In this document: positions 1 through 8,573 of the stretch, in pieces
Numbering within the stretch: the stretch's first letter is position 1
Layout: the number at the start of each line of letters is the position of its first letter
Origin: Xanthomonas arboricola
GTDB lineage: Bacteria > Pseudomonadota > Gammaproteobacteria > Xanthomonadales > Xanthomonadaceae
Length of the DNA stretch: 64,000 nt
Assembly (NCBI RefSeq): GCF_002940665.1
Contig: NZ_MIGY01000004.1
Span: 186,001 to 250,000, forward strand
Direction of reading: 5' to 3'
The notes under the pieces: model-generated
What the model was told of the DNA's origin: nothing
The model's database searches: none
The model's input: the letters and a program-made list of their open reading frames with translations, nothing else
Made by a program: the position numbers and the translations under genes

Positions 1-539
1 GCGGTGCTGCTCCAGCGATCCGGCCAGGTGCGCACTGCGGCGGCATACCACTCGACCGCTTCCTGCTTACGCCCGCTGCGCCATAGCGCAAGGGCCGCAG
101 TGGTCGGCAGCCAGGCCGGCGCGGCCGGGCGGCCGTTGGCCAGGCTGGCCCACTGCTGCAAGGCCTTGTCGGGCTGGTCGGCGCGCAACAGATCCCAGCC
201 ATAGTTCCAGGTGATGGCACGGTACTGCTGGCTGCCGTTGGAGACCAGCCCCAGTGCGCCCTGGTAGAGCTCGTCGCCCAACTGCGTGCGGCCACCGGCA
301 TAGGCCAGCGATGCCAGCTGCGCGCGCGGTTCGGCCGCGCGGGCGTCACGCTGCACCATCGCCGCCAAGCGGTCCACCACCGCATCGCCCTGCCCCTGTA
401 CAGCGACCACGGCCTTGGTGGTGCCGCGATCTTCGTCGAAATAGAACTCCTTGGGCTTGGGCAGGTTCTGCGCCTGCGCCATCGACCACACGCCCCCGAG
501 CAAGGCCACCATCGCGGCCCATGCGTATTTCCTTTTCAC
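1..539 (-). CDS. secreted tetratricopeptide-repeat-like protein (C-terminus off window)
   Basis: The reading frame enters from beyond the left edge, so only the N-terminal ~179 residues are visible. It starts with GTG (VKRKYAWAAMVALLGG), preceded by AGGGG at a normal distance; no ATG is available in frame before an upstream TAG. A signal peptide ends near SMAQAQ, placing the protein in the periplasm. The body is alanine- and tryptophan-rich helical sequence with TPR-like spacing (DKALQQWASLANGRP, RKQEAVEWYAAAVRTWP). TPR proteins act as protein-protein scaffolds; no specific partner can be named. Divergent from the downstream oxidoreductase gene. Confidence 0.7.
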   Translation of the reverse strand, partial: MKRKYAWAAMVALLGGVWSMAQAQNLPKPKEFYFDEDRGTTKAVVAVQGQGDAVVDRLAAMVQRDARAAEPRAQLASLAYAGGRTQLGDELYQGALGLVSNGSQQYRAITWNYGWDLLRADQPDKALQQWASLANGRPAAPAWLPTTAALALWRSGRKQEAVEWYAAAVRTWPDRWSST

Positions 540-679
540 TGGCTTTATCCCCTGACAGCAAACGACCCTTCCCGTCCCCATCCTAACCGCAGCGCGCCTG
601 CTGCGCATCCGCATGCGCAACGGGCGCGTGAAGGGCGACTGTTACACTTTGCCCCGCCGTTTTGGAATCCGTCGGGCGG

Positions 680-699
680 GTCATCTGGTTTCAGATGAC
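680..699. promoter_or_regulatory. perfect 8-bp palindrome upstream of the indolepyruvate oxidoreductase gene
   Basis: GTCATCTG, four bases, then CAGATGAC: the two arms are exact reverse complements and end 36 bases before the chosen ATG. It lies in the divergent intergenic region, so it could be an operator or a leader hairpin. No regulator is visible nearby, so the role is inferred only from position and symmetry. Confidence 0.4.
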
Positions 700-735
700 A
701 TGCACCGGGTCCCAGCCACCCTTTCCGGGCACGCC

Positions 736-3700
736 ATGACCAGTACTGCTGCACTCTCTTCTCCCGACTCTGCCAACACGCCGGAGCTCGGCCGGGTGGA
801 TGCGGATTACACGCTGGAGCACAAGTACACGCGCGCCGATGGGCGCATCTACCTGTCCGGCGTGCAGGCGCTGGTGCGGCTGCCGTTGATGCAACGCCTG
901 CGCGATGACGCCGCGGGCCTTGCGACTGCCGGCTTCATCAGCGGCTATCGCGGCAGCCCGCTGGGCGGTTTCGATCTGGAACTGTGGCGTGCGCGCAAGC
1001 ATCTGGACGCGGCCGGGGTGACCTTCACCCCCGGCCTCAACGAAGACCTGGCCGCCACCATGGTCTGGGGCACCCAGCAGACCAACCTGTTCCCCGGTGC
1101 CAAGGTGCAGGGCGTCTACGGCATGTGGTACGGCAAGGGCCCGGGCGTGGACCGCAGCGGCGATGTGTTCAAGCACGGTAACGCCGCCGGCACCTCGCCG
1201 TATGGCGGCGTGCTGGCATTGGCCGCCGACGACCATGCCTGCCGCAGCTCGACCCTGCCGCACGGCTCGGAAGAGGAATTCGTCAGCGCGATGATGCCGA
1301 TCCTCAACCCGGCCGGGGTGCAGGACATCCTGGACATGGGCCTGCTCGGTTGGGCGATGAGCCGCTATACCGGGCGCTGGGTCGGCTTCAAGACCATCGC
1401 CGAAACGGTGGAATCGTCGGCCTCGGTGGATGTGGATCCGTTCGCACGCAGCATCGTGCTGCCGGAGGACTTTGCGCTGCCGCCGGGCGGCCTGAGCATC
1501 CGCTGGCCGGATCCGCCGGTGGATCAGGAAATGCGCCTGCACCGCTATGCGATCGCCGCCGCGCAGGCCTTCGCACGCGCCAACCAGATCGACAAAGTGG
1601 TGCTGGATTCGCCGCATGCGCGGCTGGGCATCGTCACCACCGGCAAGAGCTATCTGGACGTGCTGCAGGCACTGGAATATCTCGGCCTGGATGCGCAGGC
1701 CTGCGCGCAGATCGGCATCCGCGTGTACAAGGTCGGCATGACCTGGCCGCTGGAGCCGGTGGGCATCAGCGCGTTCGCGCGCGGGCTCGACGACATTGTG
1801 GTGGTGGAAGAGAAAAAGGCCTTCATCGAGCGCCAGATGAAGGAACTGTTCTACAACTGGCCGGCCAGCGCCGGTGCGCGGCCGAGCATCGTCGGCAAGT
1901 ACGACGAGCAGGGCGCATGGATCCTGCCGTCCACCGGCGAGCTGACACCGGCCACGATCGCGGCGGTGATCGGCAAACGCATCCAGCGCTTTGCGCTGCC
2001 GTCCAGCGCGATGACCGAGTCGATCGAACACCGGCTGCGCTGGATGGACAGCAAGGAGGCCGAAATGGCCTTGCCGCGCGCGCTGTTTCCGCGCGTGCCG
2101 CATTACTGCTCCGGCTGCCCGCACAACACCTCCACGGCGGTGCCGGAAGGATCGCGTGCGCTGGGCGGCATCGGTTGCCATTACATGGTGACCTGGATGA
2201 ACCGCTCCACCGACACCTTCACCCATATGGGCGGCGAGGGCGTGACCTGGTCGGGGCAGGCGCCGTTCACCGAGACGCCGCACGTGTTCCAGAACCTGGG
2301 CGACGGCACCTATTTCCACAGCGGCTCGCTGGCGATCCGGCAGTCGGTCGCCACCGGCGTCAACATCACCTACAAGATCCTCTACAACGATGCGGTGGCG
2401 ATGACCGGCGGGCAGCCGGTGGACGGCACGCTCACCGTGCCGGATATCGCGCACCAGCTGCGCGCCGAAGGCATCCACACCATTGCGGTGGTCAGCGACG
2501 ACATCGGCAAATGGACGCGCCGGCGCGAGCGCTTCCCCGGCGAGGTGGCGTTCCACGATCGCAGCGAACTGGATGCGGTGCAGCAGCAGCTGCGCACGGT
2601 CAAGGGCGTGTCGATCCTGATCTACGACCAGACCTGCGCCACCGAAAAGCGCCGCCGTCGCAAGCGCGGCAAGCTGATCGACCCGCCCAAACGCGTCATG
2701 ATCAATTCGCTGGTATGCGAAGGCTGCGGCGATTGCGGCGAAAAGAGTTTCTGCGTGTCAGTGCTGCCCAAGGACACCGAATTCGGCCGCAAGCGGCAGA
2801 TCGACCAATCCAATTGCAACAAGGATTATTCCTGTGTGTCCGGCTTTTGCCCGAGCTTTGTGACCGTGCATGGCGGTGCGCCGCGCAAGGGCAAACAGCG
2901 CGGTGCCAGCACCTTGCTGGGCAACCTGCCCGCGCCGCCGCAACGCACCACGCTACAACAGCCCTGGAACATCCTGATCACCGGCGTCGGCGGTACCGGC
3001 GTGGTGACCATCGGCGCATTGCTCGGCATGGCCGGGCACCTGGAAGGCAAGGGTGCCACGGTGCTGGACCAGACCGGCCTGGCGCAGAAGGGCGGCGCGG
3101 TGACCACGCATATCCGCATCGCACGCCGGCCGGCCGATATCCACGCGGTGCGCATCGCGGCCGGCGAAGCAGATCTGGTGCTGGGCTGCGACATGGTGGT
3201 GGTCAACGATTACTGGGCCCTGTCCAAGGTGCGCGACGGCCGCACCCAGGTGGTGCTCAACACCTACGAAGCGATGCCGGGCAACTTCACCACCCAGCCG
3301 GATCTGCAGTTCCCCGCCGCCGAGATCATCGCCGGCGTGCGCACTGCATTGGGCGGCCAGGAGCCGCTGTTGCTGGATGCCACGCAACTGGCCACCGCAC
3401 TGCTGGGCGATGCAATCGCCAGCAACCTGTTCGTGCTTGGCTATGCCTGGCAACACGGGCTGGTGCCGTTGTCGCACGCCGCGCTGATGCGCGCGATCGA
3501 GCTCAATGGCGCGGCGGTAGCGATGAACCAGCAGGCATTTGCGTGGGGGCGCCTGGCCGCGATCGACCTGCCGGCGGTGCAGCAGGCAGCGGGGTTGGGC
3601 AAGGGTGGCGAGCGTGCGCATGCACAGGGCGATACGCCGCCAGCGCGCGCACCGGGCAGCTGGGAAGAACATGATCTTGGCGGGCAGACCGCACCGCATG

Positions 3701-4443
3701 CGCTGGCGCAGAGCGACGGCAACACGCTGCATGGCGATGTCGATGCGCCCACGCATCCGCTCGACGACGAGCAGCTGGCGCAGTCGCTGGACGAAGCCAT
3801 CGCGCGGCGCGCGGCGTTTCTGACCGACTACCAGGATGCCGCCTACGCACAGCGCTATCGCAGCCTGGTCGAGCGCGTGCGCACGCACGAAGCGCAACAG
3901 GCGCCCGGCAGCAGCGCGTTGAGCGAGGCAGTGGCGCGTTACTTCTTCAAGCTGATGGCCTACAAGGACGAATACGAAGTGGCGCGGCTGTATACGCGCG
4001 GTGACTTCCAGCGCCGGCTGCAGCAGCAGTTCGACGGCGACTACACCTTGCGCTTCCATCTGGCACCGCCGCTGCTGGCCAGGAAGGATGCGCATGGCCA
4101 CGCGATCAAGCGCGAATACGGGCCGTGGATGTTCACTGCCTTCAAGCTGCTGGCGCGGCTGAAGTTCCTGCGCGGCGGCAAGCTGGATGTGTTCGGCTAC
4201 AGCGCCGAACGGCGCGGCGAACGTCAGCTGATTGCTGACTACGTAGCGACAGTGGACACGCTGCTGCAACGGCTGGATGCCGACAACGTCGGCCTGGCCG
4301 CGCAAATCGCCAGCATTCCCGAACATATCCGCGGCTACGGCCATATCAAGCACGCGCATCTGGAAGAAGCCAAGGCACGCGAAGCGGCGCTGCTGGTGCA
4401 GTGGCGCAATCCCAAGGCCTTGCATGTGGTGCAGGCGGCGTAG
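736..4443 (+). CDS. indolepyruvate ferredoxin oxidoreductase, fused alpha/beta subunits
   Basis: Oxidises aryl-pyruvates such as indolepyruvate to the aryl-acyl-CoA with reduction of ferredoxin, in the cytoplasm. About 1235 residues: an IorA-like thiamine-diphosphate part first, then Cys clusters at ~455 (CSGCPHNT) and ~660 (CEGCGDC, followed by further Cys) that suit iron-sulfur centres, then an IorB-like part beginning near residue 750 with the glycine-rich GVGGTGVVTIG. This single-chain form is the usual proteobacterial version of the archaeal two-subunit enzyme. I chose the ATG at MTSTAALSS, because upstream in-frame residues look like untranslated sequence and include the palindrome; an ATG 36 bases earlier is possible. 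No ferredoxin gene adjoins it. Confidence 0.88.
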   Translation: MTSTAALSSPDSANTPELGRVDADYTLEHKYTRADGRIYLSGVQALVRLPLMQRLRDDAAGLATAGFISGYRGSPLGGFDLELWRARKHLDAAGVTFTPGLNEDLAATMVWGTQQTNLFPGAKVQGVYGMWYGKGPGVDRSGDVFKHGNAAGTSPYGGVLALAADDHACRSSTLPHGSEEEFVSAMMPILNPAGVQDILDMGLLGWAMSRYTGRWVGFKTIAETVESSASVDVDPFARSIVLPEDFALPPGGLSIRWPDPPVDQEMRLHRYAIAAAQAFARANQIDKVVLDSPHARLGIVTTGKSYLDVLQALEYLGLDAQACAQIGIRVYKVGMTWPLEPVGISAFARGLDDIVVVEEKKAFIERQMKELFYNWPASAGARPSIVGKYDEQGAWILPSTGELTPATIAAVIGKRIQRFALPSSAMTESIEHRLRWMDSKEAEMALPRALFPRVPHYCSGCPHNTSTAVPEGSRALGGIGCHYMVTWMNRSTDTFTHMGGEGVTWSGQAPFTETPHVFQNLGDGTYFHSGSLAIRQSVATGVNITYKILYNDAVAMTGGQPVDGTLTVPDIAHQLRAEGIHTIAVVSDDIGKWTRRRERFPGEVAFHDRSELDAVQQQLRTVKGVSILIYDQTCATEKRRRRKRGKLIDPPKRVMINSLVCEGCGDCGEKSFCVSVLPKDTEFGRKRQIDQSNCNKDYSCVSGFCPSFVTVHGGAPRKGKQRGASTLLGNLPAPPQRTTLQQPWNILITGVGGTGVVTIGALLGMAGHLEGKGATVLDQTGLAQKGGAVTTHIRIARRPADIHAVRIAAGEADLVLGCDMVVVNDYWALSKVRDGRTQVVLNTYEAMPGNFTTQPDLQFPAAEIIAGVRTALGGQEPLLLDATQLATALLGDAIASNLFVLGYAWQHGLVPLSHAALMRAIELNGAAVAMNQQAFAWGRLAAIDLPAVQQAAGLGKGGERAHAQGDTPPARAPGSWEEHDLGGQTAPHALAQSDGNTLHGDVDAPTHPLDDEQLAQSLDEAIARRAAFLTDYQDAAYAQRYRSLVERVRTHEAQQAPGSSALSEAVARYFFKLMAYKDEYEVARLYTRGDFQRRLQQQFDGDYTLRFHLAPPLLARKDAHGHAIKREYGPWMFTAFKLLARLKFLRGGKLDVFGYSAERRGERQLIADYVATVDTLLQRLDADNVGLAAQIASIPEHIRGYGHIKHAHLEEAKAREAALLVQWRNPKALHVVQAA

Positions 4444-4694
4444 GGCAGACGGATTGGCGCTGCGGTGTGAACCTTGCGCGCTGATCCGCTGGCGCGTTGT
4501 CGGTAATGCTGCAGCGACCAGCTGGTGCGTTGTGAATCAGATCTCGCGCACTGGGCGCTGCTGCGGCAAGTGATCGCGTTCGCGCATGACATCGGCCAGC
4601 GCATGCTGCGTTGATGCGCTGCCGGCGCCATGATCGGCGTTGCAACCTGTCCCTGCCGCGTACGAGCGGCGCTGCGGATGCAGCGCCCCACCCG

Positions 4695-4964
4695 TCATTC
4701 GAAATGCTGCCCGCGTCTCAGGCGGACCGGGCCACGCACCGTGCTCAGGTCGACCACTTGGCCGCGCTGAGTAATCTGCACCACGTCCTCGCCCGCCAGA
4801 TCCGCGGCAACAGTGCGTATTTGCGGCATCAGGGCGCGCCAGCGCGCTTCGTCATCGCCGAGCGCGCGGGCGACCTCGGACGGGCAGATCGATTGCTCCG
4901 GCAGCCGGCGCGCCAGCAGCGCGCGGATGGTCGCGACGATCTGCGTGTCGTCGATCCGTTGCAC
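4695..4964 (-). CDS. DUF3253 small helical protein
   Basis: An 89-residue protein (GTG start, MQRIDDTQIVATIRAL) with the winged-helix-like composition of the DUF3253 family: CPSEVARALGDDEARWRALMPQIRTVAADL then a basic strand region VVQITQRGQVVDL. No function is established for the family. It begins 15 bases after the egtD stop on the same strand, so it is probably the last gene of the egtB-egtD transcript. No Shine-Dalgarno is clear. It could be a DNA-binding accessory protein, but that is inference. Confidence 0.65.
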   Translation of the reverse strand: MQRIDDTQIVATIRALLARRLPEQSICPSEVARALGDDEARWRALMPQIRTVAADLAGEDVVQITQRGQVVDLSTVRGPVRLRRGQHFE

Positions 4965-4979
4965 GCCAGACGCCGGAGC

Positions 4980-5966
4980 TCAGAGCGGGCGCAGCACGCG
5001 CAGGCCGAACCAATCCTTGGCATCGTTCCAGCCGTGGGTGACCTTCAGCCCGGCGGCGGCGGCAAGTTCGGCAAAGCGCGCGTCGGTGTACTTGTAGCTG
5101 TATTCCACCTGCATCGCCTCGCCCTCGGCAAATTCGAATGTCTTGCCGCCCACACGCACGCGCTGTGCGCGCTGGCTGATCAGGAAGGTTTCGATCCGGC
5201 CGCGCTCGCGCGCATACACCGCGTGGTGGCGGAAGCCTTCCAGATCGAAGTCACTGCCGATCTCGCGGTTGAGCCGCGCCAGCAGATTCAAGGTGAACTC
5301 GGCAGTGACGCCGGCCGCATCGTTGTAGGCGGCCTCGATCAGGCCGGCATCCTTGTCCAGATCGATGCCGATCAGGGCGCACCCGTCGCTGCCCATGGTC
5401 TGGCGCATCGCATCAAGCAAGTCGATGGCGGCATCATCGGTGAAATTGCCCAGCGTCGAGCCGGGGAAAAACACCAGATGCCGGCGCGCCGGGCGTTGCG
5501 CCTGCGGCAGCTGCAGCGGCTTGGTGAAGTCGGTGCACACCGGCAGCATCTGGATCTGCGGGAACTGCTGTGCCAGCCGCGCGGTGCTGTCGAGCAAGGC
5601 GGTACGCGAAATTTCCAGCGGCGTATAGGCCACCACATCGCGCAGTCCCTGCAGCAGCAATTCGGTCTTGCGCCCGCTGCCGCTGCCGTATTCGACCACG
5701 TGCACGCCAGCGCCGATCGCCTGCGCGATCGAGGCCATGCTGGCCTCCAGCAAGGCCAGTTCGGTGCCGGTGAGGTAATACTCGGGCTGTCGGGTGATCG
5801 TTTCGAACAACTGCGAGCCGTGCGCATCGTAGAAATACTTCGACGGCAGCGTCTTGGGCGTTTGCGACAGGCCGGCCAGCGCGTCGGCCGTGATGTCGTC
5901 CGGTTGCGGGCGCAGGTCGGTCAGCGCGGCGTGCGCGCGTTGCATGGCATGGGCGGCGGCGTTCAA
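4980..5966 (-). CDS. egtD: L-histidine N-alpha-methyltransferase, ergothioneine pathway
   Basis: Trimethylates histidine to hercynine using three S-adenosylmethionine, the first dedicated step of ergothioneine synthesis. About 328 residues, the normal length. The SAM-binding motif is VVEYGSGSGRKTELLL; family signatures PKTLPSKYFYDAHGSQLFE and QPEYYLTGTE precede it, and FFPGSTLGNF and DLDKDAGLIEAAYND follow. I chose the TTG start because AAGGA sits six bases before it and the TTG overlaps the egtB stop (TTGA), giving coupled translation; an ATG seven codons later is the alternative. Confidence 0.9.
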   Translation of the reverse strand: MNAAAHAMQRAHAALTDLRPQPDDITADALAGLSQTPKTLPSKYFYDAHGSQLFETITRQPEYYLTGTELALLEASMASIAQAIGAGVHVVEYGSGSGRKTELLLQGLRDVVAYTPLEISRTALLDSTARLAQQFPQIQMLPVCTDFTKPLQLPQAQRPARRHLVFFPGSTLGNFTDDAAIDLLDAMRQTMGSDGCALIGIDLDKDAGLIEAAYNDAAGVTAEFTLNLLARLNREIGSDFDLEGFRHHAVYARERGRIETFLISQRAQRVRVGGKTFEFAEGEAMQVEYSYKYTDARFAELAAAAGLKVTHGWNDAKDWFGLRVLRPL

Positions 5967-7252
5967 GGCAGATCCTTGGCAAGGCGCACGCCGGCAAACT
6001 GCCAACGCGCATCGGAGGGAAAAAAGTTGCGGTAACTGGCGCGGATATGGCTGGCCGGCGTGGCACAGCTGCCACCGCGCAGCACCCACTGCGCATTCAT
6101 GAATTTGCCGTTGTACTCGCCCAGCGATCCGGGCCATGGCGCAAAGCCGGGATACGGCAGGTACGCGCTGCCCGTCCATTCCCAGACGTCGCCGAACAGC
6201 TGCTGCAGGCCGGTATCCACCGCGTCGGCACCGCGCGGATGCAACGCGTTGGTATCGACGAAATTGCCCTGCACGGCCACACCGGTGGCGGCCTGTTCCC
6301 ACTCGGCTTCGGTGGGCAGGCGCGCGCCGGCCCAGCGCGCGAAGGCGTCGGCTTCGAACAGGCTCAGATGGCATACCGGCGCATGCGCATCGCGCGGGCG
6401 CCAGCCATCCAGGGTGAACTCGCGTCCGTCCGCGTCCCAATACAGCGGCTGCTGCCAGCCTTGCGCCTGCACCATCGCCCAGCCGTCGCTGAGCCAGGCG
6501 CCGGCATTGCGGTAGCCACCGGCATCGATGAACTGCTGAAACTCGGCGTTGCTGACCACCCGATGCGCCAACGCATGCGCGCCCACCAGCACGCGGTGAC
6601 GCGGCGACTCGTTGTCGTAGGCGAAGGTGTCGGCCTGCGGCCATGCCGCCGCACCGATCTCCACGATCTGTTCGTCGCGCGCCTGCCAGCGCAGCGTGCT
6701 GGCGACGGCAGCAGGCGGTGCGGGCGCGTCGCGGTACGCTGGCTGCAGCGGGTTGCTCCACAGTGCATGCTTGATGTCGGTCAACAGCAATTCCTGGTGC
6801 TGCTGCTCGTGCTGGATGCCGAGTTGCACGATGGTGCAGGCCTGCGCGTCCAACACCCCATCGCGCAGGCGCTGCTGCATCTGCGTATCGACCGCGGCCC
6901 GGTAGTCGCGCACCTGCTGCAACGATGGCCGCGACAGCACTCCGCGACGCGCGCGCGCGTGCATCGGGCCTACGCTTTGGTAGTAGCTGTTGAACAGAAA
7001 ATCCCAGGCCGGATCGAACACGCGGTAGGCGGGATCGGCCTGCAGCACGAAGCGTTCAAAAAACCAGGTGGTATGTGCCAGATGCCATTTGCCGGGGCTG
7101 GCGTCGGGCATGCTCTGCACCATTGCGTCTTCAGCGCTCAGGGGTGCGGCGAGGCGGTCGCTCAGCGCGCGGGTCTGCGCGTAGCGTTCCAGCAGCGTCA
7201 ACTGCTGTTGCTGGTGGCGGCCCAGCAGAGGTGAGAGTGCAGACATCGCCAT
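5963..7252 (-). CDS. egtB: EgtB-type iron-dependent sulfoxide synthase
   Basis: Non-haem iron enzyme that joins hercynine to a cysteine-containing thiol with O2, forming the sulfoxide precursor of ergothioneine. About 429 residues in two parts: an N-terminal DinB-like helical domain carrying the iron ligands (KWHLAHTTWFFERF and later HEQQHQE, the HX3HXE motif), and a C-terminal formylglycine-generating-enzyme-like domain (RLPTEAEWEQAA, DVWEWTGSAY, LRGGSCATP, RASYRNFFP). Its last codons overlap the egtD start. Whether it prefers gamma-Glu-Cys or free cysteine cannot be read from the sequence. An ATG two codons later (MSALSP) is an equally possible start. Confidence 0.88.
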   Translation of the reverse strand: MAMSALSPLLGRHQQQQLTLLERYAQTRALSDRLAAPLSAEDAMVQSMPDASPGKWHLAHTTWFFERFVLQADPAYRVFDPAWDFLFNSYYQSVGPMHARARRGVLSRPSLQQVRDYRAAVDTQMQQRLRDGVLDAQACTIVQLGIQHEQQHQELLLTDIKHALWSNPLQPAYRDAPAPPAAVASTLRWQARDEQIVEIGAAAWPQADTFAYDNESPRHRVLVGAHALAHRVVSNAEFQQFIDAGGYRNAGAWLSDGWAMVQAQGWQQPLYWDADGREFTLDGWRPRDAHAPVCHLSLFEADAFARWAGARLPTEAEWEQAATGVAVQGNFVDTNALHPRGADAVDTGLQQLFGDVWEWTGSAYLPYPGFAPWPGSLGEYNGKFMNAQWVLRGGSCATPASHIRASYRNFFPSDARWQFAGVRLAKDLP

Positions 7253-7293
7253 ATGCTTGAGGAGCGCCTGTGAACGCGCCGTGTCGGCAACGT

Positions 7294-7317
7294 GGCAGCC
7301 AGCAGTAAGCTGGTGCC
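7294..7317. promoter_or_regulatory. inverted repeat abutting the start codon of the EgtE-like gene
   Basis: GGCA-G-CCAGC, five bases, then GCTGG-TGCC: a 9-bp stem with one bulged G that ends one base before the ATG. It lies between the divergent egtB and PLP-enzyme genes, where it could act as an operator for both or as a hairpin masking the start codon; neither is proven. Confidence 0.35.
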
Positions 7318-8499
7318 ATGTCTTCTTTTTCTCTGTCCAGCCTGCTCCACGCGCCCGTCGAATGGGAACGCCGCCAGCAGGCATTTGCGTTGCCTGGCGA
7401 CATCATCTATCTGGATGCCGCCTCGCGCGGCCCGCTGCTGCGCGCGGTGCAAGCGGTCGCGCATCAGGCGGTGGATGCGTTGGCCACCCCGTGGCGGCTG
7501 CCGTTCGATGCCTGGCTGCAGGACATCGAGCGTTTGCGCACGCTCGCTGCAGGTCTGTTCGACGACGATGCCGACGGCGTGGCGATGCTGCCCTCGGCCG
7601 CGCACGGCCTGGCCACGGCCGCACGCAATCTGCCGTTGCAACGCGGCGAGGCGGTGCTGCTGCTGGAAGGCCAGTTCCCATCGAACCTGCTGATCTGGCA
7701 ACGCCGCTGTGCCGAGGTGGGCGCGCACCTCGTGGCGGTGGCCACTGCCAGTGGCGATGCCTTGACCGCGGCGGTGCTGCAGGCCATCGCCGACACGGCT
7801 GCGTTGCGCATCGTGACGTTGCCGCATGCGTACTGGCTGGATGGACGACAGCTCGATCTGGAGCGCATCAGCGCCGCGGTGCACGCACGCGGTGCGGCGC
7901 TGGTGCTGGATCTGAGCCAGAGCCTGGGCGTGCTGCCAACCGACCTGCCGCGCTGGCGGCCGGATTTCGTGGTCAGCGTCGGCCACAAATGGCTGCTCGG
8001 GCCAATGGGGCTGGCCTGGCTGTGGGTGGCCCCGCAATGGCGAGCGCATGGGGTGCCGATCGAGGAACACTGGATCGGCCGCGATGCCGGCAGCAGCTGG
8101 GAGTTTCCGGTCGCCAGAGCGCCGTCCTATCGCAGCGGCGCGCGGCGGTTCGATGCCGGCGGCGTCGCCGATCCGTTGCGGATTGCGATGGCGACCGTGG
8201 CCTTGCAGCAGGTCGCTGCCTGGCAGCCGGCGCGCATCGGGGCGGCGCTTGCTGCGCTCACCGCGCAGTGGGATGCGGCGCTGCAGGGGCGTGGCCTGGG
8301 CAGCTGGTGCACGCCCGCTCACACGCCGCATCTGACCGCATTGCAACCGCCGGCAAACCGACTGGATGCGGTGGCGACGACGTTTGGCGAATGCGGGGCG
8401 ATCTGCACACGGCGGCACGGACGTTTGCGAATCGCACCGCACGTCAATGTCACCGAGGATGCGCTCTCAGCCCTGATCGCAGCGCTGCCAACCGAGTAA
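7318..8499 (+). CDS. class V aminotransferase-fold PLP enzyme, candidate EgtE C-S lyase
   Basis: A 393-residue pyridoxal-phosphate enzyme of the class V aminotransferase/cysteine desulfurase fold. The PLP-binding lysine is in SVGHKWLLGPMG, with the cofactor-ring Asp in LVLDLSQSLG upstream and the conserved GDIIYLDAASRGPL near the N-terminus. Divergent from egtB with about 65 bases between them. In actinobacteria the sulfoxide made by EgtB is cleaved by a PLP lyase of this superfamily, EgtE, so the position makes it the likely last enzyme of the pathway. The superfamily also includes kynureninase- and desulfurase-like proteins, so fold is firm and substrate is inference. Confidence 0.7.
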   Translation: MSSFSLSSLLHAPVEWERRQQAFALPGDIIYLDAASRGPLLRAVQAVAHQAVDALATPWRLPFDAWLQDIERLRTLAAGLFDDDADGVAMLPSAAHGLATAARNLPLQRGEAVLLLEGQFPSNLLIWQRRCAEVGAHLVAVATASGDALTAAVLQAIADTAALRIVTLPHAYWLDGRQLDLERISAAVHARGAALVLDLSQSLGVLPTDLPRWRPDFVVSVGHKWLLGPMGLAWLWVAPQWRAHGVPIEEHWIGRDAGSSWEFPVARAPSYRSGARRFDAGGVADPLRIAMATVALQQVAAWQPARIGAALAALTAQWDAALQGRGLGSWCTPAHTPHLTALQPPANRLDAVATTFGECGAICTRRHGRLRIAPHVNVTEDALSALIAALPTE

Positions 8500-8500
8500 C

Positions 8501-8570
8501 CGTAGGAGCGGACCTGGCCGCGACGGGGCGTTACCGGCTAAGCCCGGTCGCGGCCGGGTCCGCTCCTACG
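8501..8570. repeat. REP-type inverted repeat, GTAGGAGCGG family
   Basis: Two arms, GTAGGAGCGGACCTGGCCGC and its near-exact reverse complement, flank a 22-base loop between two convergent genes. This GTAGGAGCGG...CCGCTCCTAC element recurs near 16.2 kb. It likely acts as a bidirectional terminator or mRNA 3'-end stabiliser. No RAYT transposase is seen here. Confidence 0.8.
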
Positions 8571-8573
8571 GAC

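Noticed and set aside
346-561. Minus-strand 71-residue frame at the left edge
   Set aside because: A different minus-strand frame gives a signal peptide and coherent TPR-like sequence running to the window edge.
691-2556. 621-residue open frame antisense to the indolepyruvate oxidoreductase gene
   Set aside because: His/Arg/Ala-rich composition with no recognisable motifs; a shadow of a GC-rich gene with strong family matches on the other strand.
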